Source of the DNA: Antribacter gilvus
GTDB taxonomy: Bacteria > Actinomycetota > Actinomycetes > Actinomycetales > Cellulomonadaceae
Reading direction: 5' to 3'
DNA: 64,000 bases
Assembly: GCF_003946865.1 (NCBI RefSeq)
Contig: NZ_QXTH01000001.1
Location: 124,001 to 188,000 of the forward strand
Part shown: positions 1 to 9,164 of the stretch, one piece after another
Numbering within the stretch: position 1 is the first letter of the stretch
Layout: every line of letters begins with the position of its first letter
Notes under the pieces: model-generated
What the model was told of the DNA's origin: nothing
The model's database searches: none
What the model saw: only the letters and a program-made list of their open reading frames with translations
Program-made: the position numbers and the translations under genes

Positions 1-190
1 CCGAGGCGGTCATGTAGTAGTAGCCGTCGGTGTGCTTGTAGATCGACGTGTCCGCCCGCTGCTGCACGATCGGGTTCGGCACGTCGATGAGCTGGGCGCC
101 GGCAGGCGCCGCGGGGATGAGGGCGAGCGTCGCGAGCGCGGCGACGCCGCCGGCGACGAGACGCCGCCACCTTCGGGCGAGCAGGTTCAT
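1..190 (-). CDS. GH43 family glycosidase, N-terminal fragment
   Basis: The gene runs leftwards off the window and only the first 63 codons are visible. The ATG has an AAGGAG ribosome site six bases upstream. The protein opens with an arginine-rich Sec signal peptide (RRWRRLVAGG, a hydrophobic run, then PAAPAGA). Mature residues follow, including ADTSIYKHTDGYYYMTAS, which is the first strand of the five-bladed propeller in family 43 arabinofuranosidases and xylosidases. It is therefore probably a secreted hemicellulase acting on plant arabinoxylan. A LacI-type operator lies 65 bases upstream, so sugar-inducible control is likely. Family assignment rests on this short motif; substrate cannot be told without the rest. 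Confidence 0.75.
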   Translation of the reverse strand, partial: MNLLARRWRRLVAGGVAALATLALIPAAPAGAQLIDVPNPIVQQRADTSIYKHTDGYYYMTAS

Positions 191-254
191 GCATGACTCC
201 TTCGTCAGGTGCAGCGCCCGGCACGTCGCCCGGCGGTCCACGGTGACCTCGGGA

Positions 255-268
255 TGTGAGCGCTAACA
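255..268 (-). promoter_or_regulatory. LacI-family operator-like palindrome upstream of the GH43 gene
   Basis: The 14 bases TGTGAGCGCTAACA form a palindrome around AGCGCT with one mismatch per half. Sites built on AGCGCT are typical of LacI-family sugar repressors in actinobacteria. It lies 65 bases before the GH43 start codon, where repressor binding would block transcription. Which LacI protein binds it is not shown. Confidence 0.55.
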
Positions 269-348
269 TTCTGATTGTCCCGGCAGGCGATCGTGTCGTC
301 AAGACCGGTCCAGAAGGGGCAAAAAGGCTGATCGGGCGTGGCCCGGCG

Positions 349-1860
349 TCACTCCAGCAGCGAGCCGGTGGACGGGGACGCGCTCGACGCCAGGCACAGG
401 CCCACGCGGTCGCCGTCGGCCCACGACTGCTCGCTGGGCGTCCACACCACGTAGGTGAGGGACGCCGACGACTCGGCCGCGCGGGCGGCCTCGCCGAGCT
501 GGTCGGGCCCGCAGACCTGTGAGACCCGCTGGCGCGCGGCGTCCTCGCCCGGCCAGATCGCCTCGGGCGCGAAGTCCGTCCGGCCCACCACCTGCGCCGA
601 GTGCTCCTCCGCACAGGGCACCACGGTCACCCCGGTGACAGCACCGTCCGGCGGGAGCTGCTCCACGCACGTGCCGAGCACCAGCTGCACGGCGTCGGCC
701 TCCTGCGCCGACGCGACGTCGCCCTCGAGGTACGACCAGTCGCCCGGGTCCACGGCGTTCACCACAGCGATCGTCCCCAGGGTCAGCAGCACCGCCGCCC
801 CGGCGACGCTCCCCGAGAGGGCGAGCCTCCGGCGCCGGGCGGCGGGGTCCACGGGCGTGGCCGGCTCCCACCCCGCGTAGGCGGCCTCGGGCGCGTAGTC
901 GTGCGCCTGCTGCCCGACGCCGCCCCGCGCGCCTCCGCGCACCGGCACCGGGCCGAGCGGGATCGCCGACGAAGGGCGGCGACGGGGGGCCGGGGCCGGG
1001 TGCCGCGGCGCCTGGCCGGTCTGCCGCTGGGCCGGGCCCAGGCCCGGGAACGGGAAGGGCGGGAGCACCTCCGTCGCGTCGGCGGGCGAGCCCGGCTGCC
1101 GGACCGCGGGCAGCACCTCGGTGACGTCCGCGACCGGGGGCAGCGCCTTGGTCGGCTCGGCGGGGGGCGGCGGGACGGCCGCGTGCTGCGTCGGCGGGGC
1201 GAAGAGGGCGGGCTCGTCCTCGGCCTCGACGGCCTCGGCCGCCGACGACGACGCCGGCGTGCCGGAGCTGTCCAGCTTCGCGGCGATCCGGTCGTCGACC
1301 GGTGGAGCGTCGTCGTCGACCGGCTCGGGCTCCTCCGGGGTCACCGTGACGGGACCCTGGGGAGCCGCCTGGTGCGCGATGGTCAGGGCGAAGAGCGCCA
1401 GGTCTCGGACGTCGTCGTCCGGCGACGCCGCGTCGTCCGTGTCGACCGCGTCCGTGTCGACCGCGTCCGAGGTCCCCGGCTCGTTCGTCTCCGGCTCCTC
1501 GGTGTCCGGGCCGGCCGGGACCGGGTCCGCGTCGGCGTCGGCCTGCGGGCCCGCGTCGGCCTCCGGCGCGACGACCGCAGCCTCCGCGGTCTCACCCGCC
1601 GCCGCCTCGTCGGTCTCGGCCTGTCCGACGTCGCCGTCCGCCGAGTCCTCGGCCGCGCCCGCGCCCGCGCTCTCGGCCACCGGGCTCTCGGCGGCCACAC
1701 CCTCCGCCGCCTCACCGGACGCCGTGTCGGCGTCCGGCCCACCACTCTCCGGTGCGTCCGCCGCCGGTTCCTCGGACACCTCGCCGGCCGGCTCCTGGGC
1801 GGGAGCCACCCCCGAGTCCTCGGGCTCGGCGGCGTGGGGCGTGTCCGGCGTCGTCGTCAT
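349..1860 (-). CDS. acidic membrane-anchored protein with septum-formation-like C-terminal domain
   Basis: 503 residues from ATG at 1860; a TTG three codons earlier is less likely. The first roughly 330 residues are low complexity, rich in Ala, Glu, Asp and Pro, and presumably disordered in the cytoplasm. A single membrane helix (about 347-370, ALSGSVAGAAVLLTLGTIAV) follows a run of arginines. The external C-terminal domain has spaced cysteines (LGTCVEQL, VVPCAEEHSAQV, QVCGPDQL, VGLCLASS) and the VPCxExHxAxV pattern of the actinobacterial septum-formation-related domain (PF13845 type). Its precise role is unknown. It stands alone between the GH43 gene and a DUF1349 gene. Confidence 0.6.
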   Translation of the reverse strand: MTTTPDTPHAAEPEDSGVAPAQEPAGEVSEEPAADAPESGGPDADTASGEAAEGVAAESPVAESAGAGAAEDSADGDVGQAETDEAAAGETAEAAVVAPEADAGPQADADADPVPAGPDTEEPETNEPGTSDAVDTDAVDTDDAASPDDDVRDLALFALTIAHQAAPQGPVTVTPEEPEPVDDDAPPVDDRIAAKLDSSGTPASSSAAEAVEAEDEPALFAPPTQHAAVPPPPAEPTKALPPVADVTEVLPAVRQPGSPADATEVLPPFPFPGLGPAQRQTGQAPRHPAPAPRRRPSSAIPLGPVPVRGGARGGVGQQAHDYAPEAAYAGWEPATPVDPAARRRRLALSGSVAGAAVLLTLGTIAVVNAVDPGDWSYLEGDVASAQEADAVQLVLGTCVEQLPPDGAVTGVTVVPCAEEHSAQVVGRTDFAPEAIWPGEDAARQRVSQVCGPDQLGEAARAAESSASLTYVVWTPSEQSWADGDRVGLCLASSASPSTGSLLE

Positions 1861-1963
1861 GGGGGCCAACCTACCGATTCTTCAGCCGCCCGACGTCAAC
1901 CGGCGAGGCGTGCGCGGCGGCCCGCTCTTCCCTCGGCGGGAGGGCGCTGCCAGAGTGGTCCGC

Positions 1964-2575
1964 ATGAGCAGCGGACCCCTGGACCTCGACGGTGTTCGAC
2001 TCGTCCCGGAGGGACCACCGTCGGGGGCCGCGCCGGTCCTCGCCCACGGCACGCTGACCCTGCGGGGAGCCGCAGGCTCCGACCTCTTCGTGGACCCGCT
2101 CGACGGCGCGCGGGCGCCCGGCGCCGAGCGCTGGGTCACGGCTCTCGGAGGGGACTTCATGCTCGCCGCGCACGTCGACGTCGAGTTCCGCAGCACGTTC
2201 GACGCGGGCGCCCTCATCGTCTGGGCCGACGACGACGCCTGGCTCAAGCTGTGCGCCGAGCTCTCGCCCGACGGCACGGCGCGGGTCGTGTCGGTGGTGA
2301 CGCGCGGCCTGTCGGACGACGTCAACCACTGGCCCGTGCCCGGCACCGGCGTGCACCTGCGGGTCGCGCGGCTGGGCCGGGCGTTCGCCCTGCACGCGTC
2401 CGCCGACGGCCGCACGTGGGACCTGGCCCGCTATCTGGATCTCGGCGTGCCGCAGGACGTGCCGGTCCGCGCCGGGCTCCTCGCGCAGTCGCCCACGGGC
2501 GGCGGCGCCGTCGCGCGCTTCACCGGGGTGCGGCTGGAGAGCCGTCGCCTGGCGGACGTGCGCGACGGCTCCTGA
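1964..2575 (+). CDS. DUF1349 concanavalin-like protein
   Basis: 203 residues from ATG at 1964. The sequence FVDPLDGARAPGAERWVTA, then DFMLAAHVDVEF, GALIVWADDDAWLKLCAEL and a late VRAGLLAQSP segment match the DUF1349 family, a beta-sandwich with a concanavalin/laminin-like fold. No signal peptide or membrane helix is visible, so it is probably cytoplasmic. Family members are often annotated as enolase regulators after a yeast protein, but no biochemical function is established. It converges on exonuclease III with two bases between the stop codons. Confidence 0.7.
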   Translation: MSSGPLDLDGVRLVPEGPPSGAAPVLAHGTLTLRGAAGSDLFVDPLDGARAPGAERWVTALGGDFMLAAHVDVEFRSTFDAGALIVWADDDAWLKLCAELSPDGTARVVSVVTRGLSDDVNHWPVPGTGVHLRVARLGRAFALHASADGRTWDLARYLDLGVPQDVPVRAGLLAQSPTGGGAVARFTGVRLESRRLADVRDGS

Positions 2576-2577
2576 CG

Positions 2578-3441
2578 TCAGTCGGCCAGGTCCACGATCA
2601 CCGGGACGTGGTCGCTCGCACCCTTGCCCTTGCGTTCCTCCCGGTCGATCGTGACGCCGGTGGTGCGCGCGCGGAGCGCCGGGGTCAGGTAGGCGAAGTC
2701 GATGCGGAGCCCCTTGTTCTTGGGGAACGCGAGCTGCTGGTAGTCCCAGTAGGTGTACGTGTGCTCGGCCGGCACGAACTCCCGTGACACCTCGGTGTAC
2801 CCCGCGGCGCCGAACGCCGCGAAGGCGTCCCGCTCGGCCGGCGTCACGTGGGTGTGCCCGGCGAACTTGGTCACGTCCCACACGTCGGTGTCCAGCGGGA
2901 TGACGTTCCAGTCGCCCATCAGGGCGACCTGGGCCCCAGGCTCGGCCCACCCCTGGGCGGCGGCGCGCAGCGCCTCGAGCCACGCCAGCTTGTACGTGTA
3001 GTGCGGGTCGCCCAGGGCGCGTCCGTGCGGCACGTAGAGGCTCCAGACGCGCACGCCGCCGCAGGTCGCGCCCAGGGCGCGCGCCTCGACCGGCGGCGGC
3101 ACGTCCAGCAGGGTGCCCGACGCCGGGGTGTCGCCTGCGAGCGGGACCTCGCCTCCGGCGTCGGGCACCACGGCCTCCTTGGCGAAGCCGGGCTGGCCCG
3201 GGAAGGAGGTGGCGACGTCGTCGAGCCCCACGCGCGACGCGATCGCGACGCCGTTCCACTGGCTGAAGCCCGTGCGGGCCACCTCGTAGCCGGCCGCCTG
3301 GAAGGCGGCGGAGGGAAACTGGTCGTCGCGGCACTTGGACTCCTGGATGGCCAGGACGTCGGTGCCGGACCGTTCCAGGAAGGCGACCACGCGGTCCACG
3401 CGCGTACGGATGCTGTTCACGTTCCAGGTGGCGATGCGCAC
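2578..3441 (-). CDS. xthA: exodeoxyribonuclease III
   Basis: 287 residues from GTG at 3441, which reads straight into the canonical MRIATWNVNSIRTR start. It is a metal-dependent AP endonuclease and 3'-5' exonuclease of base-excision repair. Visible family motifs are WNVNSIR (metal-ligand Asn), AIQESKC (metal-binding Glu), LYVPHG, LMGDWNVIPLD (catalytic Asp/Asn) and KGASDHVPVIVDL with the terminal SDH catalytic Asp-His. Length fits the family. It is transcribed away from the response regulator gene and is probably monocistronic. Confidence 0.95.
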   Translation of the reverse strand: MRIATWNVNSIRTRVDRVVAFLERSGTDVLAIQESKCRDDQFPSAAFQAAGYEVARTGFSQWNGVAIASRVGLDDVATSFPGQPGFAKEAVVPDAGGEVPLAGDTPASGTLLDVPPPVEARALGATCGGVRVWSLYVPHGRALGDPHYTYKLAWLEALRAAAQGWAEPGAQVALMGDWNVIPLDTDVWDVTKFAGHTHVTPAERDAFAAFGAAGYTEVSREFVPAEHTYTYWDYQQLAFPKNKGLRIDFAYLTPALRARTTGVTIDREERKGKGASDHVPVIVDLAD

Positions 3442-3451
3442 GCCTGACAGG

Positions 3452-4168
3452 TTACGCGGACGGCAGGCCGCTGGGCCGGTAACGGTTCTCGGGCCGTCCC
3501 GCCGAGCCGTAGCGGGGGTTCATCTCGGCCCGGCCGAGCACCACGAGGTGCTCGAGGTAGCGGCGCGCGCTCACCCGTGACATCCCGGCGACGTCCCCCA
3601 CCTCGGACGCGGACGCGTCCGTGCCCTCGCGGCACGCGGCCGCGAGCGCGTCGACGACGAGCACGAGGCTGCGCTCCGAGAGGCCCTTCGGCAGGCGGGC
3701 GTGCCCGCGGGACCCGGCGAGGAGCCGGTCCACGTCGTCCTGGTCGAGCTCGCTCGCGGCACGGCGCACGTCCTCGTGCAGGCGCCAGATCTCGTCGAGA
3801 CGTTCGTGCAGCGTCGCGGCGGTGAAGGGCTTGACCAGGTAGTGCTGCACGCCGCCCGCCATGGCGCGGCGGACGGTGTCGAGCTCGCGGGCCGCCGTCG
3901 TCGCGATGACGTCGACGGGCGGGCCGGGCAGCCGGCGCAGGCGCTGCAGCACGTCGAGCCCGCCGACGTCGGGCAGGTAGACGTCGAGGAGCACGACCTG
4001 CGGGGCGAGCGCCAGGGCCAGGCGCAGGGCCTCGGCACCGGTCGCCGCGCTCCCGACCACGGTGAACCGCGGGTGGCGCTCCACGAAGCCGCGGTGGAGG
4101 GCGGCGACCGCCGGGTCGTCCTCGACGACGAGGGTGCGCAGCGTCCCGTGCGCAGGCGTGGTCGTCAT
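3452..4168 (-). CDS. CitB/DcuR-type response regulator
   Basis: 238 residues. The receiver domain (about 10-125) has acidic residues VVEDD, phospho-acceptor Asp62 in LLDVYLPD, and the signalling Lys in VKPF. The C-terminal part carries the helix-turn-helix of the DcuR/CitB group (ASEVGDVAGMSRVSARRYLE). It overlaps the histidine kinase gene by four bases (ATGA), so the pair is translationally coupled. The divergent tctCBA operon is the obvious target, as in Corynebacterium glutamicum where CitAB controls tctCBA. Target assignment is inferred from position. Confidence 0.88.
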   Translation of the reverse strand: MTTTPAHGTLRTLVVEDDPAVAALHRGFVERHPRFTVVGSAATGAEALRLALALAPQVVLLDVYLPDVGGLDVLQRLRRLPGPPVDVIATTAARELDTVRRAMAGGVQHYLVKPFTAATLHERLDEIWRLHEDVRRAASELDQDDVDRLLAGSRGHARLPKGLSERSLVLVVDALAAACREGTDASASEVGDVAGMSRVSARRYLEHLVVLGRAEMNPRYGSAGRPENRYRPSGLPSA

Positions 4169-5793
4169 GGTGTCCCCTCCGGCAGCCGGACCTCGAGCCG
4201 TGCGCCGCCCAGCGGCGACGTGCCGACGACGACGGAACCGCCCCGGCGCGCCGCGACCCGCTGGACCAGGGTGAGCCCGATGCCGCGGCCGTGCGTGCGC
4301 CGCTCCCCGTCGTGCTTGGTCGAGAAGCCGGGCTCGAACGCGATCGCCCGGAGCTCGTCGGCGAGCCCGGGCCCGTCGTCGTCCACCCTGACGCGGACGT
4401 CGCCCGCCGAGCCTGTGACGAGGACCCGCACGCGGCCGCCCGTGCCGGCGGCGTCCACGGCGTTGTCGACGAGGTTGCCGAGGACGGTCAGCACGTCGTC
4501 GTGCCAGGTCTCCTCCGCCGCCCCGGCCGGACCGGGCAGGGCCGAGGCGGCGTCGACCTCGAGGGTCACGCCCCGCTCCCGGCTCGTCGTCGCCTTGACC
4601 AGCAGCAGGGCAGCGAGCTCGGGGGACCGCACACCCGGTGCGACGCCCGATGCCGTGAGCAGGCCGCCGTGACCCACGCGGGCCACGAACGACACCGCCT
4701 CGTCGATCTGACCCAGCTCCAGCAGGCCCGAGACCACGTGCAGCGTGTTCGCGAACTCGTGGGACTGGGCGCGCAGGGAGTCCGTGAGGCCGCGCGCGCC
4801 GTCGAGGTCGCGCAGCAGGGCGTGGAGCTCGGTCCGGTCGCGCAGCACGAGGACGGTGCCGACGTCGCGCCCGTCGGCTGTGGCCGGTCCGGCGTGGGCG
4901 AGCAGCACGCGCTCGCCGGCGAGGACCAGCTCGCCGCCGGGCGGCGCGCCGTCGGGCTGCTCGGTGGGGCCGGGGGCGGCGGAGCCGGCGAGGGCCACGA
5001 GCTGAGGGTCGAGGACGTCGCGTGCGTCGGCGCCGACGACGGCGGCGCGGTCGAGGTCGAGAAGGCGCAGGGCCTCGTCGTTGGCGACGACGACGCGGCC
5101 CTTGCCGTCGAGCCCGACCACTCCCTCGGTGATGCCGTGGAGCATCGCGTCGCGCGTCTCGAGGAGGGCGGCGATCTCCTCGGGTTCGAGGCGGAAGATC
5201 CGGCGGCGGACGAGCCGGGTGACCCAGGCGGCGGCGACCACGCCGACGACGGCGGCCCCGCCGACGGCGAGGTAGAGCCAGTCGAGCCCGTCGCGCCAGT
5301 CCGCGCGGAGCTCGGACTCGAGGATGCCGACGCTCGCCGTCCCGATCACGGGTGCGGCGACGTCATCCTCTGCTTCGCCGTAGATGGGCACCTTGACGCG
5401 CCAGGAGGTGCCGAGCGTCCCTGTCTGGGTGCCGGTCCATACCTGCCCGGAGAGCGGCACGGAGGGGTCGGTGGACACCATCTCGCCGACGAGCTCGGGG
5501 TTCGGGTGGGAGTAGCGGATGCCCTGGTCGTCGGTGACCACGACGTACGTGACGTCGGAGGCCTCGCGGATGAGCTCGGCGATCGGCTGGACGGCTGCGG
5601 CGGGGTCGGCGTCGTCGAACGCGTCGCGGATGGCGGGGAGACCGGCGACCGAGAGGGCCACGCCCGTCATCCGGTCGAGGTACGCCTGGCGGAGCTGGCG
5701 CTCCTGGACGGCGGACGCCACGGCGGCCGTCGCGCACACGAGGACGAGCACGATGACGACCTGCAGCGTGAGGAGCTGCACCCGGAGCGACAT
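4165..5793 (-). CDS. CitA/DcuS-type sensor histidine kinase
   Basis: 542 residues from ATG at 5793 (MSLRVQLLTLQVV); an in-frame start 17 codons earlier exists but has no ribosome site. Order: membrane helix 1 (about 6-28), an extracytoplasmic sensor domain with the YSHPNPELVG pattern of Cache-type citrate/dicarboxylate sensors, helix 2 (about 173-195), a cytoplasmic PAS domain, the phospho-acceptor His345 in SHEFANTLHVVSGLLE, and an ATPase domain (NLVDNAVDAA, DDGPGL). This layout defines the citrate/dicarboxylate kinase family. It probably senses extracellular tricarboxylate and phosphorylates the overlapping regulator. Confidence 0.9.
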   Translation of the reverse strand: MSLRVQLLTLQVVIVLVLVCATAAVASAVQERQLRQAYLDRMTGVALSVAGLPAIRDAFDDADPAAAVQPIAELIREASDVTYVVVTDDQGIRYSHPNPELVGEMVSTDPSVPLSGQVWTGTQTGTLGTSWRVKVPIYGEAEDDVAAPVIGTASVGILESELRADWRDGLDWLYLAVGGAAVVGVVAAAWVTRLVRRRIFRLEPEEIAALLETRDAMLHGITEGVVGLDGKGRVVVANDEALRLLDLDRAAVVGADARDVLDPQLVALAGSAAPGPTEQPDGAPPGGELVLAGERVLLAHAGPATADGRDVGTVLVLRDRTELHALLRDLDGARGLTDSLRAQSHEFANTLHVVSGLLELGQIDEAVSFVARVGHGGLLTASGVAPGVRSPELAALLLVKATTSRERGVTLEVDAASALPGPAGAAEETWHDDVLTVLGNLVDNAVDAAGTGGRVRVLVTGSAGDVRVRVDDDGPGLADELRAIAFEPGFSTKHDGERRTHGRGIGLTLVQRVAARRGGSVVVGTSPLGGARLEVRLPEGTP

Positions 5794-5857
5794 TGCCCTC
5801 TGCACGCGACCAGTGTGCGCCTCGCGGGGCGCGCCGCCCAGCACGCGCCGCGACCAT

Positions 5858-5889
5858 TACGACCACAACGTCCAGTACGACCACAAGGT
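5858..5889. promoter_or_regulatory. direct repeats between the two-component genes and tctC
   Basis: Two near-identical 14-base copies, TACGACCACAACGT (5858-5871) and TACGACCACAAGGT (5876-5889), start 18 bases apart, close to two helical turns. A partial CGACCAT copy precedes them. The intergenic region lies between divergent kinase and transporter genes. Direct repeats at this spacing are what a dimeric response regulator would bind, so this is a candidate CitB-type operator. No binding data exist here. Confidence 0.45.
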
Positions 5890-5973
5890 CTTCTCGACGG
5901 CGGCCTGTTCCTACGCTCCGGGCATCAGGTCGTGGACGCCCGCACCGCAGCGGGCCACGCTCAAGGAGGAGTC

Positions 5974-7002
5974 ATGCGATCACACCGCACCGCACCCGCT
6001 CGCGCTCTCGCGCTGGCCGGGGTGCTCGCCCTGGCGCTCGGCGCGTGCTCGAGCCTCGAGTCCGGCGCGCCGTCGGACGACGGGGACGTGGCGGCCGCCA
6101 CCACCGTCGACGAGCTGGACATCATCGTCCCTGCCGACCCGGGCGGAGGCTGGGACCAGACGGGTCGCGCGATGCAGGCGGGCCTGCAGTCCGAGGGGCT
6201 GGTCAGCACCGCGACCGTCACGAACGTGGGAGGCGCGGGCGGGACGGTGGGCCTCGCCAACCTGGCGAACACGACCGAGCCGAACACGCTCATGGTGATG
6301 GGTCTCGTCATGGTCGGCGCCGTCGAGACCAACCAGTCGCAGGCGCGCATCGAGGAGACCCGGCCGATCGCGCGGCTCACGGAGGAGCAGGAGGTCATCG
6401 TGGTGCCGGCCGCGTCGCCGTACCAGACGATCGACGACCTGGTCGAGGACGTCCTCGCCACCGGCAAGGACGTGGCGATCACCGGCGGCTCCGCGGGAGG
6501 CACGGACCACATCCTCGCCGCGATGCTGCTCAAGGCCGCGGGCGTCCCGTCCGACGAGGTCGGCGGCACGCTCAACTACATCGCGTACTCGGGCGGCGGC
6601 GAGTCGCTCGCCGCGCTGCTCGGCAACAACGTGGACGCGGGCATCTCCGGCGTCGGCGAGTACGCGGAGCAGGTGAACGCGGGCACGCTGCGCGCCCTCG
6701 CGGTCTCCGGCGGTGAGCGTGTGCCCGCTCTGCCCGACGTGCCGACCCTCACCGAGGCCGGCTACGACGTGGAGCTCACCAACTGGCGCGGCGTGGTCGC
6801 GCCGGGCTCCGTGACCGACGAGGAGGCCGCGGCCCTCACCGAGCTCGTGACCACGCTCGCCGAGTCCGAGGCCTGGCAGGCCACCCTCGAGGAGAAGGGC
6901 TGGGACGACGCGTTCCTCGCGGGCGACGAGTTCGGCACCTACCTCGAGGGGAACATCACCGAGATCCAGGGCGTCCTCCAGGACATCGGGCTGGTCGGCT
7001 GA
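5974..7002 (+). CDS. tctC: tripartite tricarboxylate transporter substrate-binding lipoprotein TctC
   Basis: 342 residues from ATG at 5974 behind a strong AAGGAGGA site. The N-terminus is a lipoprotein signal ending LALGAC with Cys25 as lipid anchor. The mature part starts DIIVPADPGGGWDQTGR, the hallmark of TctC/Bug solute-binding proteins, and continues with VGGAGGTVGLANLA and ITGGSAGGTDH. It captures citrate-like tricarboxylates outside the cell and delivers them to TctAB. It is first in an operon with tctB (one base gap) and tctA, divergent from the CitAB-like two-component system. Confidence 0.93.
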   Translation: MRSHRTAPARALALAGVLALALGACSSLESGAPSDDGDVAAATTVDELDIIVPADPGGGWDQTGRAMQAGLQSEGLVSTATVTNVGGAGGTVGLANLANTTEPNTLMVMGLVMVGAVETNQSQARIEETRPIARLTEEQEVIVVPAASPYQTIDDLVEDVLATGKDVAITGGSAGGTDHILAAMLLKAAGVPSDEVGGTLNYIAYSGGGESLAALLGNNVDAGISGVGEYAEQVNAGTLRALAVSGGERVPALPDVPTLTEAGYDVELTNWRGVVAPGSVTDEEAAALTELVTTLAESEAWQATLEEKGWDDAFLAGDEFGTYLEGNITEIQGVLQDIGLVG

Positions 7003-7003
7003 C

Positions 7004-7531
7004 ATGGCCCCCGAGGCAGCCACCCCCGGCGGGTCGGCCCGCCGGCCCGGCGAGCTCGTCCTGGCTCTGGCGACCCTCGCCCTCGGCGTGTTCGTCGTGG
7101 TGCAGGCCGGGAGCATCAGCGTGCCCGGTTCCACGAACACGCTCGGGCCGCGCGCCTTCCCCTACCTGGTGGGGGCGATGGCGGCCGTGGTGGGCGCCGT
7201 GCTGGTCGTCGCGGTGCTGCGCGGGCGGTACGGGCAGGAGGAGGGCGGTGAGGACGTCGACCCCGGAGTCAGCACCGACTGGCTCACGGTCGGCCTGCTC
7301 TGTGCCGTCCTCGTGGTCCACGTGTTCACCATCAACCTGATCGGCTGGCCGTTCGCCGCGGCGATCCTGTTCGGCGGCGCCTCGGTGGTGCTCGGCGCCC
7401 GGCCCTGGTGGCGCGCCGCCCTGGTCGGGCTGGTGCTCGGCCTCCTGATCCAGGTCCTGTTCGGCGGGCTCCTGGGGCTGTCGCTCCCGCCCGGCCCTCT
7501 GCTCGAAGGGGTGGCGATCTTCCGTGGATAA
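7004..7531 (+). CDS. tctB: tripartite tricarboxylate transporter small membrane subunit TctB
   Basis: 175 residues with four hydrophobic segments (for example [18 protein letters not shown] near the start and [19 protein letters not shown] later), the layout of the poorly conserved TctB subunit. It forms the membrane part of the secondary transporter together with TctA. One base separates it from tctC, and its end overlaps the tctA GTG start by eight bases, indicating translational coupling. Sequence conservation in TctB is low, so identity rests mainly on topology and position. Confidence 0.88.
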   Translation: MAPEAATPGGSARRPGELVLALATLALGVFVVVQAGSISVPGSTNTLGPRAFPYLVGAMAAVVGAVLVVAVLRGRYGQEEGGEDVDPGVSTDWLTVGLLCAVLVVHVFTINLIGWPFAAAILFGGASVVLGARPWWRAALVGLVLGLLIQVLFGGLLGLSLPPGPLLEGVAIFRG

Positions 7532-9086
7532 CCTCTCGGCGCTCCTCGAGGGCTTCGCCACCGTGGCGCAGCCCCTCTACCTCCTCTACGCGCTGTTCGG
7601 CGTGTTCGTGGGCACGGCAGTGGGCGTGCTGCCCGGCATCGGGCCCGCCATGACCATCGCGCTGCTCCTGCCGCTCACGTACTCCCTGGAGCCCACGGCC
7701 GCGATCATCGTGTTTGCCGGCATCTACTACGGCGGCATGTACGGCGGGTCCACCACGTCGATCCTGCTCAACACCCCGGGCGAGTCGTCGTCCATCGTCA
7801 CCGCCATCGAGGGCAACAAGATGGCGCGGGCCGGGCGGGGAGCGGCGGCGCTCGCGACCGCCGCCATCGGCTCGTTCGTCGCGGGGTCCATCGCCACGGT
7901 GGCGCTCACGTTCGTGGCGCCGGTGGTCGCCCGGTGGGCCGTCAGGCTCGGCGAGCCTGACTACTTCGCGCTGATGGTGGTCGCGTTCATCACCGTGGGG
8001 GCCCTCCTGGGATCGTCCGTGCCACGCGGCCTCGCGTCCCTGTCGCTCGGGCTGTTCCTCGGGCTCGTCGGTACCGACACCCTCACCGGCCAGCAGCGCT
8101 TCACGTTCGGCGTGCCGGCGCTCGCGGACGGGATCGACGTCGTGGTCGTCGCCGTGGGGCTCTTCGCGGTGGGCGAGGCGCTGTACGTCGGGTCGCGCCT
8201 GCGGCACGGGCCCGTCCGCGTGATCCCCGTCGAGAAGGGCTGGCGCACCTGGATGAAGCCCGCCGACTGGCGGAGGTCCTGGAAGCCGTGGCTCCGGGGG
8301 ACCGCCATCGGGTTCCCGGTGGGGACCATCCCGGCGGGCGGCGCCGACGTCGCCACGTTCCTCTCCTACGCGGCCGAGCGGCGCCTCGCCGGGCCCCGGC
8401 GCGACGAGTTCGGGCGCGGGGCCATCGAGGGTGTGGCGGGTCCGGAGGCCGCGAACAACGCGGCGGCCTCCGGCGTGCTCGTGCCGCTGCTCACGCTCGG
8501 CCTCCCGACCACCGCCACCGCGGCCATCATCATCGTCGCGTTCCAGTCCTACGGGATCCAGCCCGGGCCGCTGCTCCTGCAGTCCGAGTCGTCGCTCGTC
8601 TGGGCGCTCGTGGCGAGCCTCTACATCGGCAACCTCATGCTCGTGGTGCTCAACCTGCCGCTCGTCGGCATGTGGGTGCGGGTGCTGCAGATCCCGCGGC
8701 ACTACCTCTACGCCGGGATCATCCTGTTCGGGGCGCTCGGCTCCTACGCGCTGAACTTCTCGCCGATCGACGTCCTGATGCTGCTCGCCATCGGGCTCGT
8801 CGGGTTCTTCATGCGGCGCTACGGGTACCCCGTCGCGCCCATGGTGGTGGGGATGATCCTCGGCCCCATGGCCGAGGACCGGCTCCGACGCTCCCTGGCG
8901 ATCAGCCAGGGCGACCTGACCTACCTCGTGACCAGCCCGTTCGCGGCCTTCGCCTACGCGGCGATCGTCGTGATCGTCGCCGCCGGCCTCTGGCTGCGGC
9001 GGCGCGAGCGCCGTGTGAACGCCGAGCTGGAGCAGCTCGCCGAGGACGTGCGCGCCGCCGCGCCCACGCAGGAGGTCAACCGCTGA
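7524..9086 (+). CDS. tctA: tripartite tricarboxylate transporter large membrane subunit TctA
   Basis: 520 residues from GTG at 7524. It is very hydrophobic with about twelve membrane segments. Family signatures are [20 protein letters not shown] near the N-terminus, [20 protein letters not shown], and a second GxPxG-type element [20 protein letters not shown] with [19 protein letters not shown]. Together with TctB it moves tricarboxylates with sodium or protons. It is the last gene of the operon and a strong hairpin follows two bases after the stop. Confidence 0.95.
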   Translation: MDNLSALLEGFATVAQPLYLLYALFGVFVGTAVGVLPGIGPAMTIALLLPLTYSLEPTAAIIVFAGIYYGGMYGGSTTSILLNTPGESSSIVTAIEGNKMARAGRGAAALATAAIGSFVAGSIATVALTFVAPVVARWAVRLGEPDYFALMVVAFITVGALLGSSVPRGLASLSLGLFLGLVGTDTLTGQQRFTFGVPALADGIDVVVVAVGLFAVGEALYVGSRLRHGPVRVIPVEKGWRTWMKPADWRRSWKPWLRGTAIGFPVGTIPAGGADVATFLSYAAERRLAGPRRDEFGRGAIEGVAGPEAANNAAASGVLVPLLTLGLPTTATAAIIIVAFQSYGIQPGPLLLQSESSLVWALVASLYIGNLMLVVLNLPLVGMWVRVLQIPRHYLYAGIILFGALGSYALNFSPIDVLMLLAIGLVGFFMRRYGYPVAPMVVGMILGPMAEDRLRRSLAISQGDLTYLVTSPFAAFAYAAIVVIVAAGLWLRRRERRVNAELEQLAEDVRAAAPTQEVNR

Positions 9087-9087
9087 C

Positions 9088-9126
9088 TCGTGCGGGGCCG
9101 GGCGACTGGGGCCCGGTCCCGCACGA
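9088..9126 (+). terminator. rho-independent-type hairpin after tctCBA
   Basis: A 16-bp stem (9088-9103 with 9111-9126, one G-T pair) and a seven-base loop directly follow the tctA stop. No T-tract is present, which is usual in this genome. Confidence 0.75.
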
Positions 9127-9164
9127 CCCGGAGCGCCCGGCCCGCGCGGTACATTTCCCCCCTC

